Shown here one piece after another: positions 1 to 12,402 of a stretch of DNA of 64,000 nucleotides. Origin of the DNA: Branchiostoma floridae. Its lineage: Eukaryota > Chordata > Leptocardii > Amphioxiformes > Branchiostomatidae. Position 1 is the first letter of the stretch. Each line of letters starts with the position of its first letter. A program made the position numbers and the translations under genes. The stretch spans positions 981,151 to 1,045,150 of the forward strand of contig NC_049985.1 in assembly GCF_000003815.2 (NCBI RefSeq), written 5' to 3'. Under the pieces are notes generated by a model, which was not told the DNA's origin, did no database searches, and was given only the letters and a program-made list of their open reading frames with translations.

Positions 1-122
1 AGTAAAGGCAAAATGGAAATGATTTAAACTGTATAGCACGTTTGACTGCAAAGAAATGTCTATGGATGAGGAACATGAAAGAAAATATTAAATTCAATTC
101 TTTTCATAACTTCTTGTTATAG
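1..122 (+). other. Unit 0, end of intron 4
   Basis: This is intron sequence ending in a pyrimidine-poor but canonical acceptor (ttgttatag) at 121-122. It is almost identical to 52932-53054, the end of intron 4 of unit 5, differing at only a few bases. Units 1-4 have a different sequence before the same exon, so units 0 and 5 share recent ancestry here. Confidence 0.75.
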
Positions 123-3100
123 GTGGAGAAAGAAAGAAAAAAGAGGCAGAGCCCCTGTACAAGTTGGGCGAGGTCTATCTGAAGAGAGGAATCCAGTCAA
201 AGGACCTGGGCGACTTCACCAAGGCTGCAGCACTCTGTAATGCAGCACTGGTAAGGTCAAGGAGAGTAGATATAGCGGAAGCAATCCGGGAAATAACTCA
301 AGCATTTGTTAAGGAAGTCCTGAAGATAGAACAGAAGGTAGACAGTGATGATACAGAGAAACATAAATTCATGCTGAAAGCTGATAGGGACTACGTAGAA
401 AAGGAGTTAAAAAGAATTGAACAAGAGGTAGACCCATATAGCCTTGATGACGAGGACCCAAAGATAAAAGAAGTGGAGATGAAGAGAGTGGAAGAAATCG
501 AAGCATTGTTTCAGACACTTGCTGATCAGCGTAAAACGTTCATATCTGGACTTGTACATGAATGCATGGAGGTAATGGGTCCCCCTCCCTGTAAGTACGC
601 CATGATAGGTTTGGGTTCACAAGCCACAGGATTGGTAACTCCATACTCTGATCTGGAATTTGCCATTTTGGTAAAGGAGGAAACCGAGCATAATGTTAAT
701 TATTTCCGCAATCTCACCCATTACCTGCATCTCAAAGTGATAAATCTGGGAGAGACCATTCTCCCGGCCATGGGGATAAAGTCTCTTAATAATTTTTACT
801 CAGACGACCCACTAGACAGCTGGTTCTATGACTCAGTGACACCGCGCGGTTTTGCGTTCGATGGAGCCATGCCACATGCATGCAAGACTCCATTGGGCAG
901 GGGTAGAAACAGCACAGGAACAAGCGAACTCATCCGCTCACCAAGTAATATGACCAACATTCTAAAAGACGACATTACTTTCCATTTAAAGAAAGGCTAT
1001 CATCTGGCTAGTGTACTGGGAAATGTTTCTATTATTACAGGGGATCAGGGCTTGGAGGATGAGTACATGTCATTGTGGACTCAGCAGATTGAAGAAAGTA
1101 AGGGAAGATTTCCGCTGGTAATGGCAGCTACAGTACTTCGTGATAATATGTCGACTTTTAAATCCAAAACTTTCACTGCCAGTCTGCTGAATGTAAAGAA
1201 AGAAGTATATAGATTCTCGAGCCTTGCAGTGTCCTTTTGGGCGCTAATTAATAACATACAACCGACCACAATCTGGGAGACTATTCAGAACCTAAGAAAC
1301 AGTGGAGTCGTCAGTAGTGATAACGCGCATCACTTGATGGTGCTGGTCAGTATCTCAGCAGAACTGAGGCTGAGGACATACATGAACAACCGTGGTCAGG
1401 TAGAGAACATGTCAGCCTTATCGTCAATATCGCCCGATACGGCTTTTGAGGAGAAATTACAGAAAGTGTTTTACATCTCAAATACAAAACAGCTCATGAG
1501 ATACTATTACACAGAAAGACCCCTGAAGCACTTTATTTCACGGCTGGCTGACACTCAGTCGTTGGAAGAACCACCAATTTTCTTTGACAATTCTTCAGAT
1601 CTGAAAGCAGAGATTTATCAAAGTCTGTGCGATTTCGAAAATTTTAAGAAATTCTCAGAACAAACGTTACACAACGATTTATCGAAATATGGTGAAAACA
1701 CTAGTACTGCACGCAGTGATGTTGCCGTCTCACTAAACAACTTGGGTACCGCCTGGAAAGACCTTGGTGATCACAGAAAGGCGGTTAGCTATTATGAGCA
1801 GTCACTACAGATGAAGCGGAGTATCTATGGTGAGGACACTGCACATCCTGACATCGCCAGCTCGCTTAATAACTTGGGTGCCGCCTGGACGAAACTCGGG
1901 GATTACAGAAAGGCGGTCAGGTATTATGAGCAGGCACTACAGATGAACCGAAGTATCTATGGTGAAGACACTGCACATCCTGGCATCGCCAGCTCACTAA
2001 ACAACTTGGGTAGCACCTGGGATAACCTTGGTGATCACAGAAAGGCGGTCAGCTATTATGAACAGTCACTACAAATGAACCGGAGTATCTATGGTAAGGA
2101 CACTGCACATCCTGACATCGCCAGCTCGCTTAACAACTTGGGTAACACCTGTAGGAAACTTGGTGATCACAGAAAGGCGGTCAGCTATTATGAACAGTCA
2201 CTACAGATGAACCGGAGTATCTATGGTAAGGACACTGCACATCCTGTCATCGCCAGCTCGCTTAATAACTTGGGTAACACCTCGGTTAACCTTGGTGATC
2301 ACAGAAAGGCGGTCAGCTATTATAAGCAGTCACTACAGATGGACCGGAGTATCTATGGTGAGGACACAGAACATCCTGACATCGCCTGCTCACTTAACAA
2401 CTTGGGTACCGCCTGTAGGAAACTTGGAGATCACAAAAAGGCGGTCAGCTATTATGAGCAGTCACTACAGATGAAGCGGAGTATCTATGGTGAGGACACT
2501 GAACATCCTGACATCGCCAGCTCACTTTACAACTTGGGTAACACCTGGATGAACCTTGGTGATCACAGAAAGGCGGTCAGCTATTATGAACAGGCACTAC
2601 AGATGAACCGGAGTATCTATGGTAAGAACACTGAACATCCTGACATCGCCAATTCGCTTAATAACTTGGGTGCCGCCTGGGGGAAACTCGGGGATTACAG
2701 AAAGGCGGTCAGCTATTATGAACAGTCACTACAGATGAACCGGAGTATCTATGGTAAGAACACTGCACATCCTGATATCGCTGACTCACTTAACAACTTT
2801 GGTGCAGTCTGGAGCAACCTTGGTGATCACAGAAAGGCGGTCAGCTATCATGAACAGTCACTACAGATGAAGCGGAGTATCTATGGTAAGGACACTGCAC
2901 ATGCTGACATCGCCAGCTCGCTTAATAACTTGGGTGAAGCCTGGAGGAAGCTCGGGGATTACAGAAAGGCGGTCAGCTATTTTGAACAGTCACTACAGAT
3001 GAGGCGGAGTGTCTATGGTGAAGACACTGAACATCCTGATATCGCCGGCTCACTTAACAACTTGGGTAACACCTGGGGCGACCTTGGTGATCTCAAAAAG

Positions 3101-3691
3101 GCGGTCAGCTATTATGAGCAGTCACTACAGATGAGGCGGAGTGTCTATGGTGAGGACACTGCACACCCGGACATCGCCAACTCGCTTAATAACTTGGGTG
3201 CCGCCTGGGGGAAACTCGGGGATTACAGAAAGGCGGTCAGCTATTTTGAACAGTCACTACAGATGGAGCGGAGTATCTATGGTAAGGACACTGAACATCC
3301 TGACATCGCACAATCACTTAATAACTTGGGTACCGCCTGCGGAAACCTTGGTGATCACAGAAAGGCGGTCAGCTATCATGAACAGTCACTACAGATGAGG
3401 CGGAGGATCTATGGTAAGGACACTGCACATCCTGACATCGCCAATTCGCTTAATGACGTGGGTGCCGACTGGGGGAAACTCGGGGATTACAGAAAGGCGG
3501 TCAGCTATTTTGAACAGTCACTACAGATGAGGCGGAGTATCTATGGTAAGAACACTGCACATCCTGACATTGTAGCCTCACTTACCAATTTGTACGTGTC
3601 CTGGAGAGAGCTTGGCGATTACAGGAAGGCCATTAAGTATGTTCAACTCAGGGAACAAATGAAGCAGATCATTATAACTACAGAGAAGTAA
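123..3691 (+). CDS. Unit 0, last exon: GlnD-type nucleotidyltransferase-TPR protein (5' part outside window)
   Basis: This is the terminal exon of a gene whose first four exons lie to the left of the window. The exon opens with two bases completing a split Gly codon (phase 1) and then reads [22 protein letters not shown]; the leucine at 164 is TTG, so it is not a start codon. A TPR-like helix pair is followed by a charged helical stretch. The nucleotidyltransferase core ([19 protein letters not shown], about nt 600-660) shows the G-S-x10-D-x-E pattern of the GlnD/DUF294 fold. A helical linker region follows, then 14 full 44-residue TPRs and a degenerate last one (about 1726-3690). The frame is open throughout. 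The linker resembles units 3 and 5, but the C-terminus ([16 protein letters not shown]) resembles units 1 and 4. Function is not known; databases would probably call it nephrocystin-3-like or TPR protein 28-like. Confidence 0.88.
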
Positions 3692-6243
3692 TCAGACCTT
3701 CACCTCCTTAGTGCCTGTAAATCAAGGGATGATTTTACTACACATTTTGCAAAGATTTAGATAATAGGCCTGGAAAAGTCAGTGGCGTCACATCGTTTAA
3801 CTTGTATATTACACTATGTCAATACTCCATTTATGTTCACATTCCAGTACCATATGTAGTTATAGAACCTGACGAATGTCATTGTATAAATTGTTTCATT
3901 ACTGTTGCCTTACATTGTACAATGTACAAATGTGGTGCAAAAAAAGTTCATTCTTTCATTCATCAATGGCCTTCCTGATAGACCGTGAAATGAAAGTGAT
4001 GAGTTTTATTCTACTATAATTTGGTTACTGTTCGTGATGATGTTATTATGATTGACGTAGTTTATCCCTGCTACTGGCTGAGTTGGGCGATAATCAGTTT
4101 GCTTTAAGTTGGACATTGATAAAAAGACTTTATACTATATAATGATGCCCTGAAATGTGAGTTGTTCACCTTATTTATCGGTGAGGCCGAAAATTTATTT
4201 ATCACCCCTCTTAGCTAATAAGTAAAGGACGTAAGCAGTAAAGATTCCCACTCTACTTCAGACAATTGTTACCGCCTTGAGAGAAGTGTTGTTTGGAGTA
4301 TATGTAAATGTAAACTTTTACCCGCTTGTTACTCGTAATCATGGATTTAATGTGGTGTTATTTGGCTTGTGCGCATGTCTTGCAAATATCATAATTAAAT
4401 GTATAAGTTAAAGCTTAGTCAATCATAGTTGAATGTAGGGGAGTCAGCATTTGGTAACACGATGACTTCTATGAACGGAAAAACCATAGAACCGATAACA
4501 ATTACAAGTGATTCTTAAGTATAATGTGATCCTTACGCAGATGATAGAAGGAAACTGTGTTGATGTCTTGTCTATGAGAATGAAAATGAGGTCATTTATT
4601 CATTCCTTGAATATAAGGTAGCCCGCTTTAGTATAGAGCACGTGTGTCATTTCACCGTCTGAGTCAGTCAGTCAGTCAGTCCCATAGCTTTTTAATGAGG
4701 CAGACGATAAAAACTTCTATACACGGAAAAAACATACGTTTGTACAATTGGGGATTAGCTAGACTATATATGATATATTAGGCGTGTTCCTCCATGCTCC
4801 AGCCATTTAGCATCATCGTACGGTGTATATATTTCTGTTGTGTGGATCAATGAACTTTGACTATTTACATCATACAATAGAATAACGGAACCTTCCATAC
4901 ATAGAAGGTCGGTAGTATGTCGAGTTTAGTTCAGTGTAATACTAATAGTTAAGTGGCAAGTCAATATTGACTTTAACTTTGAAATACACCTGAAAAACAT
5001 TCAAACTACTGTTTATATGTAGAGATAATTAAGAAGCCATATTGTGTAATATGATATCATGTCTGTAATAATAACCAATGACTTTTATTTCCGTGTTGTC
5101 CAGAGCCAGTGTTCAATATGTACAAATACACGTGGATGAATTTTTCCAAGTATTGTGTTGTAATGTGATTGTACTGATTTTTGGTCTTCAAATGTGACAC
5201 CATAACTTGCTAGAATGCAAAAGAAACATAATCTATGACCTCATGTCCTATTGTGCTGTTGTTTTCAAATGTGTTTAAAGTTTCTTTCTACTGATTTTTC
5301 TACTTCTACTTTTGTACCAAAATATATCTGCCTCTAAAAGTAAAATCATAGCATGTTCAGTGCAAAGGATCCAGAACCATAAGTTCCGCTGCAGTACACG
5401 GGAAAGTCGCAAGAAGGCCCAAGATTATATATACAGTATATATTTTACCTTTGTCTTTCCAAGACCTTGCCACATGCAAAATATGTGATCAAAACTCCTT
5501 CCTCAGTTATGCCAGATATAGTATGAGGAAACACACACAGACTTACATGCATATAAACATAAGTGGGTGTAAACGTACACACATGCACTTATAAATACAA
5601 GCAAAGAACAATACCTCCGACGGAGGTAAGTCATGGACGTGATTACGTAAGTGCCCTTTTCGAGTACGTGGACAGGTAGGTAGGCTACCTCACAGGTTTA
5701 GGCCTAAATGACTTCATTTTTGGTTGACAGGCGCACGTTCAGGCATATCCCCGATTTGAAACAAAAAAAGAGGAACTTCTGCCCTCTTTGGATCTACGGG
5801 AAACAATTTGAAACATTACCGAGACGGCATCTAGCCTATGTGACATACTTGATAATTGACCTGGGCTCACATTCGCCCCCAGGCTAGGTGATATTATCAT
5901 CCATTGGTATGTGATCTATGTTGGGTTGGGCAGATCACTTCTGATTGGATCTCATTAGATTGAAAACACCAACACTCAACATCAACAACTCAGGAATATT
6001 TTCTCTTGTGTTTTCATCAGTTCTGGGGTGTTTAAATGATACCAACCATCAGTTCAGGTAGCCTTTTACGAGTATTTGGCGAAGCCTAAGTGTAAGAACC
6101 TTTCAACTTTGTACTGACAGTATACGTAATTTTGCCGCAAGCAGTGTGACAGAACTGGTTGTTCAAGTCAGTCGTATAAGGCTAACAAGGTATCGTGGCG
6201 TGGGGATAGAGTTTTACAGACGTTCTCTCGGCAGAAGTCCGCC
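3692..6243. other. Intergenic region between units 0 and 1
   Basis: No gene is supported here. The first ~1.5 kb is the family's 3' flank, of the type also seen after units 1 and 4. A (CAGT)n run lies at about 4664-4680. A copy of an interspersed repeat (gctgcagtac... to ...aatacctccgacggaggtaa) covers about 5385-5640. The last ~420 bases are the unit 1 promoter-side flank and match the flank of unit 2 (14780-15209). Confidence 0.55.
5820..6243 (+). promoter_or_regulatory. 5' flank class I of unit 1
   Basis: Upstream block shared with unit 2 (14780-15209), including phrases such as ccccaggctaggtgat and gccgcaagcagtgtgac. It ends in the conserved aagtccgccATGttg start context, with a purine at -3. 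No TATA box can be assigned. The role in transcription is inferred only from position and paralogue conservation. Confidence 0.4.
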
Positions 6244-6936
6244 ATGTTGAGGGTCTCTGAGAAACTCCGTGAGGCGGACGCGAAGGGAAGGAGGTACGGA
6301 CTAGCCCGTGCGGAGACAGGCTACCTCCGTGCCCTGGTGGACGCCATGGCGGACACGGACAGGCTGGCGGAAGTGGAGCTGCTCAAAAGTCTGGGCGACG
6401 TGAACTTGGAGAAGGGAAGACTCGGGAAGGACGTAGGAAAGTTCAACATGGCCTTGGCGCTTTACATAGCTGGTGTGGTCCGGTGTGACCATCGTGATCA
6501 GGGAGAAGGCATAGAGCACAGATACGAATACACGGAGAGACTTTTACAAGGGGTGTCGTCAAAGGGGCCTCAGGGTCAGTCAACTGAAGACAGGGGGATG
6601 GATACACCTGCAAATGTGGCAGAAAAGTTTCAAGACCTCGACAGGAAATGGGCTGCCGGTGGTAACACAGACTCTGTGCTGGTTGGATACGCACAGTTGT
6701 TGGTAGAGGGAATAGTAAACGACAACAGTATGCTTGAAACAGAAGCGATGAAAAGTCTCGGTGACGTGTACCTGAAAAGAGGAACAGAAACTAGAAACAC
6801 AAGAGACTTGACCAGAGCTTCTGCTCTGTACAATAAGGCACTGGCACGGTGTCACAACGTACAGGGAACAGATGCCCTTGTCCACCGCTTACTGCACACC
6901 GCAAAAATCAGACAAATCATCACAACTAAAAACAAG
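6244..6936 (+). CDS. Unit 1 exon 1
   Basis: 231 codons from ATG (gccATGt context, conserved in all units) to the donor aag|gtgagt, phase 0. It begins [20 protein letters not shown] and contains two TPR-like segments built on [12 protein letters not shown] and [12 protein letters not shown], each followed by a helix rich in Ala and Leu. It is three codons shorter than exon 1 of units 2-4; the difference is in the central low-conservation linker after the LLQGVSSK segment. No signal peptide or membrane span is seen, so a cytosolic protein is likely. Confidence 0.85.
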
Positions 6937-9900
6937 GTGAGTGAAATATGTACAGAAATTTGCCCCCCCCCCCCAAAAAAAAACACATGAGAAAATCGTG
7001 AAAGTATTTTAGAGTGTCAGTGAAGTTTATCGCCAGAAACATAGTAGCTTCTACATTGGCATCATTTTTCTTACTTATTTTCTTCCGACAATCTCAGTTC
7101 CGTATCTTCGAGGACAGCATATGTCCAGAAATTGTGAACGTATTTCCACTTTTTGGGCTGTGGGTACAAGACGACGTTGCTCCGACGACAATAAATGCCC
7201 TATTAGCTCCATGGAGTCAATGATGCCAAAATCAACAAGAACCGTTCGAGTTAAGGTGGGGTCACACCTGCGTATATATTTAAGTCCGTATGAGGCGCGC
7301 ATGGGAGTATTTACCTCCACCAGGCCCCACGGGTCGTTGGAAAAATAATAGAAATTGGACAAAGGTAAACAGGTAACATGTCAGACGAGTTAGCTGGGTC
7401 GCTAACCATACTTAGCTCACTTAGTCAGATAACTCATCTGGCATGTTATGTATCTATATTTGTCCAAATCGTACTATTTTTCCCCCGACCTGTGGAGCCT
7501 GGTAGAGACTAAGAGCGTTATACGCACTTCAAACGGACTTGAATATATACGCATGTGTGACCCCACCTTTACGTCAGGTCCTTGATCTTTGACCGTTCGT
7601 CAAAATCCCATTGTGCGTTGAATAACACGATTGTCCACCTGTTAATCATGGACAGCATATTGGGTCTCGTAGAGGTCAACACGTACGCAACATGCATGTT
7701 AAACATTTATGGCTCCCTTATGGTTTGACAGAGGTCAGCACGTACGCAGCGACAACATGACGTGAGAGAACGGAAGGACCACCTCTCAGCTGCGCCCTCT
7801 AGCGACAACATCAATGACGAAATGCGCCGTCCACACATGTAGGTACAAAGAATGGCGGTTCTTTATGATTGATTTTGACTATCGTTGAAATGTATTAGGC
7901 TCTATTGGTTGTAGAATAATACAATAAGTGTTTTGGTATTCCTCTTCAGTGCCCCTGAGCTGCAGAAAGCTGAACCCCGACGCGTTTCACAAGACGACAA
8001 GTGTTTGAAATGAAAGAATGTAAAGAATTGCGTATGCCTCAATTGTATGCCAAAACGTTTCACAAAACATTTTCTTATGACAGTTAATCAATGAATTAAT
8101 GACATTGCATAAATTATGTTAATCTGTTGGTGACGCCTATGGAGCGGGCCTATTTTTTTGGCGACGCTTGAGGGGCGAGCCTGACGGTACAGTGATGTAT
8201 GGAAGAAGCTTGACAGTACAATAGTGTATGGAAGGCAAATTATTGGGAGGGAAACGTCCAGCGTTTTCTCGAAAATGTTGCCTTTCTAGTGACATATTCT
8301 CTTTACAGTGAATACGAGGAACATCTTTATGCTGGCTGCAGGGCCCTGCAGACTGGAGACCTGGACACAGCGGAACAAAGCTTTGCAGTCGCGCTCAAGT
8401 CTGTTCATGTCAAAGGTGAGTCTAAGTATAAACATCGTTCGAACAATTCAAAAGTAACTACTTATAAACGGTCCAAAGTCATTGGTTGTTGTCGACACAC
8501 AAAGCTATGTTTACAGCACACCTGTGATCGCTATATATTATCAATGGCCATAAAGGCGTTTCGAATACGACAAATAGAAACACTGATGACTAAAACTTTA
8601 ATTCAATAATTTATGACAGTGCCCAAATGAAATTGTGAAAGTTAATAGCATTCCAAAGGGTTTTTTTTCTTGAAATTAAAAGACGAACTAAATACAAAAT
8701 TATGATTCATAATTTCCAACTTAGGTCAACACAACAAGGAGGCGGAACCCCTGTACAAGTTGGGCGAGGTCTATTTGAAGAGAGGAATCCAGTCAAAGGA
8801 CGGAGGCGACTTCACCAAGGCTGCAGCACTCTGTAATGCAGCACTGGTAAGGTCAAGGAGAGAAGATATAGAGGAAAGAATTCAGGAAATAACTCGACTA
8901 TTTGTTAAGGAAGTCCTGAAGATCAAACAGAAGGCAGATAGTAATGATACAGTGAAACACAAATTGACGCTGAAGGCTGATAGGAACTACGTAGAAAAAG
9001 AGATCAAAAGAATTGAACAAGAGGTAGATCCATATAGTCTTGATGAGGATGACACAAAGATAGAAGAAGTGGAGATGAAGAGAGTAGAAGCAATCGAAGC
9101 ATTGTTTCAGACACTTGTTCATCAGCGTAAAACGTTCATAGCTAGCCTTGTAGATGAATGTATGGAGATAATGGGTCCCCCTCCCTGTAAGTACGCCATG
9201 ATAGGTTTGGGTTCACAAGCCACAGGATTGGTAACACCATACTCTGATCTGGAATTTGCCATTTTGGTAGAGGAGGAAACCGAGAATAATGCTAGTTATT
9301 TCCGCAATCTCACGCATTACCTGCATGTCAAAGTGATAAATCTGGGAGAGACCATTATCCCGGCCATGGGGATTAAGTCTCTGAATGATTTCTACTCAGA
9401 CGACCCACTCGACAGCTGGTTTTATGACTCAGTAACACCGCGCGGTCTTGCGTTCGATGGAGCCATGCCACATGCATGCAAGACTCCATTGGGCAGGGGT
9501 AGAAAATACACAGTATCGAGTGAACTCATCCACACACCAAGCGTTATGACCAACACTAAAGGAAGACCTTACTTTGCATTTAAGTGAAGGCTACCATCTT
9601 GCTAGTATACTGGGAAATGTGTCTTTTCTCACAGGAGTACAGGACTTGGTAGATGAGTACAGGTCGTTATGGACTCAGCAACTGGAAGAAAGTAGCGGAA
9701 GAGTTACGTTGATGATGGCAATTGTATGCCTAATTGAGAATTCACGTATGTTTCAAACCAAGGCTCTCACTGCCAGCTTACTGAATGTTAAAAAAGAAAT
9801 CTATCGGTTTTCAAGCCTTGCAGTGTCTGCTTTGGCGCTGCTTCATAACATACAACCGACCACAATCTGGAAGACTGTTCAAGAGCTGAACAACCATGGA

Positions 9901-12402
9901 GTCGTCAGTGTTGAGAACGCACATCACTTGATGGTGATGGTCAGCATCTCAGCAGAATTGAGGCTGCGTACATACATGAACAACCGTGGGCAGGTGGAAA
10001 ACATGTCAGCCTTATCGTCAATGCCAACCGATACGGTCATTGAGGAAAAATTGCAGAAAGTGTTTTACATCTCAAATACAAAACAGCTCATGAGATACTA
10101 TTACACAGAAAGACCATTGAAGCAATTTATTTCACAGCTGACTGACGATCAGTCGTCAAGGGAACCGCGAATTTTCTTTGACAATTCTTCAGAGCTGAAA
10201 GCAGAGGTATATAAAAGTCTGTGCGACTTCGAAAGTTGGAAGACATGCTCAGAACAAACGCTACAAAACCATTTATTGAAATATGGTAATAACACCGCAC
10301 ACAGGGATGTTGCCGAATCACTTGCCAACTTGAGTAATGCTTTATATATGATTGGTGATCCCCAAAAGGCTGTCAGTCATTTAGAACAGGCACTACAGAT
10401 GTACCAGAGTATCTATGGTGAGGACACCGCACATCCTGACATCGCCGGCTCACTTAACAACTTGGGTCTCGCCTGGGGCAACCTTGGCAATAACAGAAAG
10501 GCGGTCATCTATTCTGAACAGGCACTACAGATGATGCGGAGTATCTATGGTGAGGACACTGCACATCCTGATATCGCCAACGCACTTAACAACTTGGGTG
10601 AAGCCTGGAGAAACCTCGGGGATCACAGAAAGGCAGTCAGCTATTACGAACTGGCACTACAGATGTACCGGGGTATCGATGCTGAGGACACTACACATCC
10701 TGACATCGGGGACTTACTTAACAACTTGGGTGCCGCCTGGGGCAACCTTGGTGATCACAGAAAGGCGGTTAGCTATCATGAACAGTCACTACAGATGAGG
10801 CAGAGTATCTATGGTGAGGGCACTGCGCATCCTGACATCGCCAAATCACTTAACAACTTGGGTATCGCCTGGGAAAAACTTGGTTGTCACAAAAAGGCGG
10901 TCAGCTATCATGAACAGGCACTACAGATGATGTGGGTTGTCTATGGCGAGAACACTGCACATCCTGACATCGCCAACTCACTTAGCAGCTTTGGTGCGAC
11001 ATGGGGAAACCTCGAGGGTCACAGAAAGTCGATCAGCTATTTTGAACAGGCACTACAGATGAACTGGAGTATCTATGGTGAGGACACTGCACATCCTGAC
11101 ATCGCCAGATCACTTCACAACTTGGGCCAAGCCTGGAGTAACCTCGGTGATCAACGAAAGGCACTCGACTATCTTGAACAGTCAGTACAGATGAACCGGA
11201 CTATCCATGGTGAGGTCAATGCACATCCTGACATCGCCATCTCACTTAACAACTTGGGTTGCGCCTGGAGGAAGCTTGGTGATCACAGAAAGGCGATTAG
11301 CTATCATGAGCAGTCACTACAGATGTACCGGATTATTTATGGTGAGGACACTGCACATCCTGACATCGCTGGTTCACTTAACAACTTGGGTGCCGACTGG
11401 GGAAACATTGGTGATCACAGAAAGGCAATCAGCTATTATGAACAGTCAGTACAGATGAACCGGAGTATTTATGGGAAGGATGCTGCACATCCTGACATCG
11501 CAAACTCACTTAGCAACTTGGCTAACACCTTGGGCGACCTTGGTGATTACAAAAAGGCAGTCAGCTATCATGAACAGGCACTACAGATGAGGCGGAGCAT
11601 CTATGGTGAGGACACCGCACATCCTGACATCGCCGGCTCACTTAACAACTTGGCTGACACCTTGGGCGACCTTGGCGATTACAAAAAGGCAGTCAGCTAT
11701 CATGAGCAGTCACTACTGATGAGGCGGGGTATCTATGGTGAGGACACCGCACATCCTGACATCGCCGCCTCACTCAACAACCTTGGTGCAGCCTTGAGCG
11801 ACCTTGGTGATCACAGAAAGGCGATTAGCTATTCTGAACAGGCACTAAAGATGGAGCGGAGCGTTTATGGTGAAGACACTCCACATCCTGACATCGCCGG
11901 GTCACTTAACAACCTGGGTGCAGCCTGGAGGAAGCTTGGTGATCTCAGAAAGGCGGTCAGCTATTATGAACAGGCACTACAGATGAACCGGAGTATCTAT
12001 GGTGAGGACACTCCGCACCCTAACATCGCCAGCTCACTTAACAATTTGGGCTACGCCTGGTATAACCTTGGTGATCACAGAAAGTCGGTCATCTATTCTG
12101 AACAGTCACTACAAATGAGGCGGTGCATCTATGGTAAGGACAGTCCACATCCTAACATCGCCAGCTCACTTAATAACTTGGGTGCAGCCTGGAGCAACCT
12201 TGGTGATCACAGAAAGGCGGTCAACTATCATGAGCAGTCACTACAGATGAAGCGGCGTATCTATGGTGAAAACACAGCACATCCTAACATTGTGCAGTCG
12301 CTTACCAATTTATGCGTTTCTTGGAGAGAGCTTGGAGATCACAAAAAGGCCATCAGCTATTTTCAACTAATGAAACAAATGAAACAGGTTATTACTCTGT
12401 GA
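6244..12402 (+). CDS. Unit 1 gene: GlnD-type nucleotidyltransferase-TPR protein, frameshifted
   Basis: Five-exon gene: 6244-6936, 7732-7838, 7950-8000, 8309-8415, 8725-12402. Intron phases are 0, 2, 2 and 1, as in all units. The summed coding length is one base over a codon multiple. It becomes exact if the 2-nt deletion at about 9554-9556 is counted, which is the only frame lesion I see. The predicted product without the lesion would be about 1545 aa: N-terminal TPR-like helices, a nucleotidyltransferase core, and 15 full TPRs plus a terminal one. The lesion truncates the reading frame at 9587, just after the nucleotidyltransferase core. The 3' end is also altered: the last codons and the TGA come from an inserted repeat. 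It could be a young pseudogene, a gene making two products, or an assembly error. Nothing suggests loss of constraint elsewhere. Confidence 0.75.
6937..7731 (+). other. Unit 1 intron 1
   Basis: A 795-base intron from gtgagt to acag. It contains a C/A homopolymer stretch near 6961-6981. Short stretches (atgttaatcatttatggc type) recur in intron 1 of units 3 and 5. No coding signal is seen. Confidence 0.7.
7732..7838 (+). CDS. Unit 1 exon 2 (small)
   Basis: 107 nt, enters in phase 0 after acag and leaves in phase 2 at cacat|gtaggt. It encodes a basic, Arg/Gln-rich stretch and then [17 protein letters not shown]. The frame is proved by the same open frame and conservative substitutions in all five units. 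It is 9 nt shorter than the 116-nt version in units 2, 4 and 5. Confidence 0.8.
7950..8000 (+). CDS. Unit 1 exon 3 (small)
   Basis: 51 nt between ctcttcag and a weak donor gtgttt; the other units have gttagt here. It encodes [16 protein letters not shown] plus split codons (phase 2 in, phase 2 out). Its end is more diverged than in the other copies. Confidence 0.7.
8309..8415 (+). CDS. Unit 1 exon 4 (small TPR exon)
   Basis: 107 nt between ctctttacag and caaag|gtgagt, phase 2 in and phase 1 out. It encodes [19 protein letters not shown] followed by a [17 protein letters not shown] helix. This is a single TPR with the usual Gly-Asp turn and Ala positions. Confidence 0.85.
8725..12402 (+). CDS. 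Unit 1 exon 5: nucleotidyltransferase and TPR array, with 2-nt deletion
   Basis: Begins after acttag with the split Gly codon and [20 protein letters not shown]. The G-S-x10-D-x-E core is intact ([17 protein letters not shown]). Near 9554-9556 the paralogue sequence aacattctaaaa reads aacactaaa, so the frame runs to a TGA at 9585-9587. The other frame takes over and reads [17 protein letters not shown] exactly as in paralogues, to 12402. It holds 15 full 44-aa TPRs plus a degenerate one (about 10315-12393). The repeats here are the most diverged of the window. The stop at 12400-12402 lies inside a hairpin belonging to an inserted repeat. Confidence 0.82.

Noticed and set aside
164-166. Start codon for the unit 0 last exon (and at 8760, 41887, 53096)
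   Set aside because: These codons are TTG Leu inside an exon; upstream sequence is in frame and begins at a splice acceptor.
2223-2474. Open frame in a second + frame inside the TPR arrays (also at 3141, 10547, 11207, 32369, 33275, 44342, 55155)
   Set aside because: These are the periodic shadow of the 132-bp repeats in another frame; each spans about two repeats and has no independent support.
1726-3690. CRISPR or satellite array
   Set aside because: The 132-bp periodicity is coding TPR repeat in a single open frame, without spacers.
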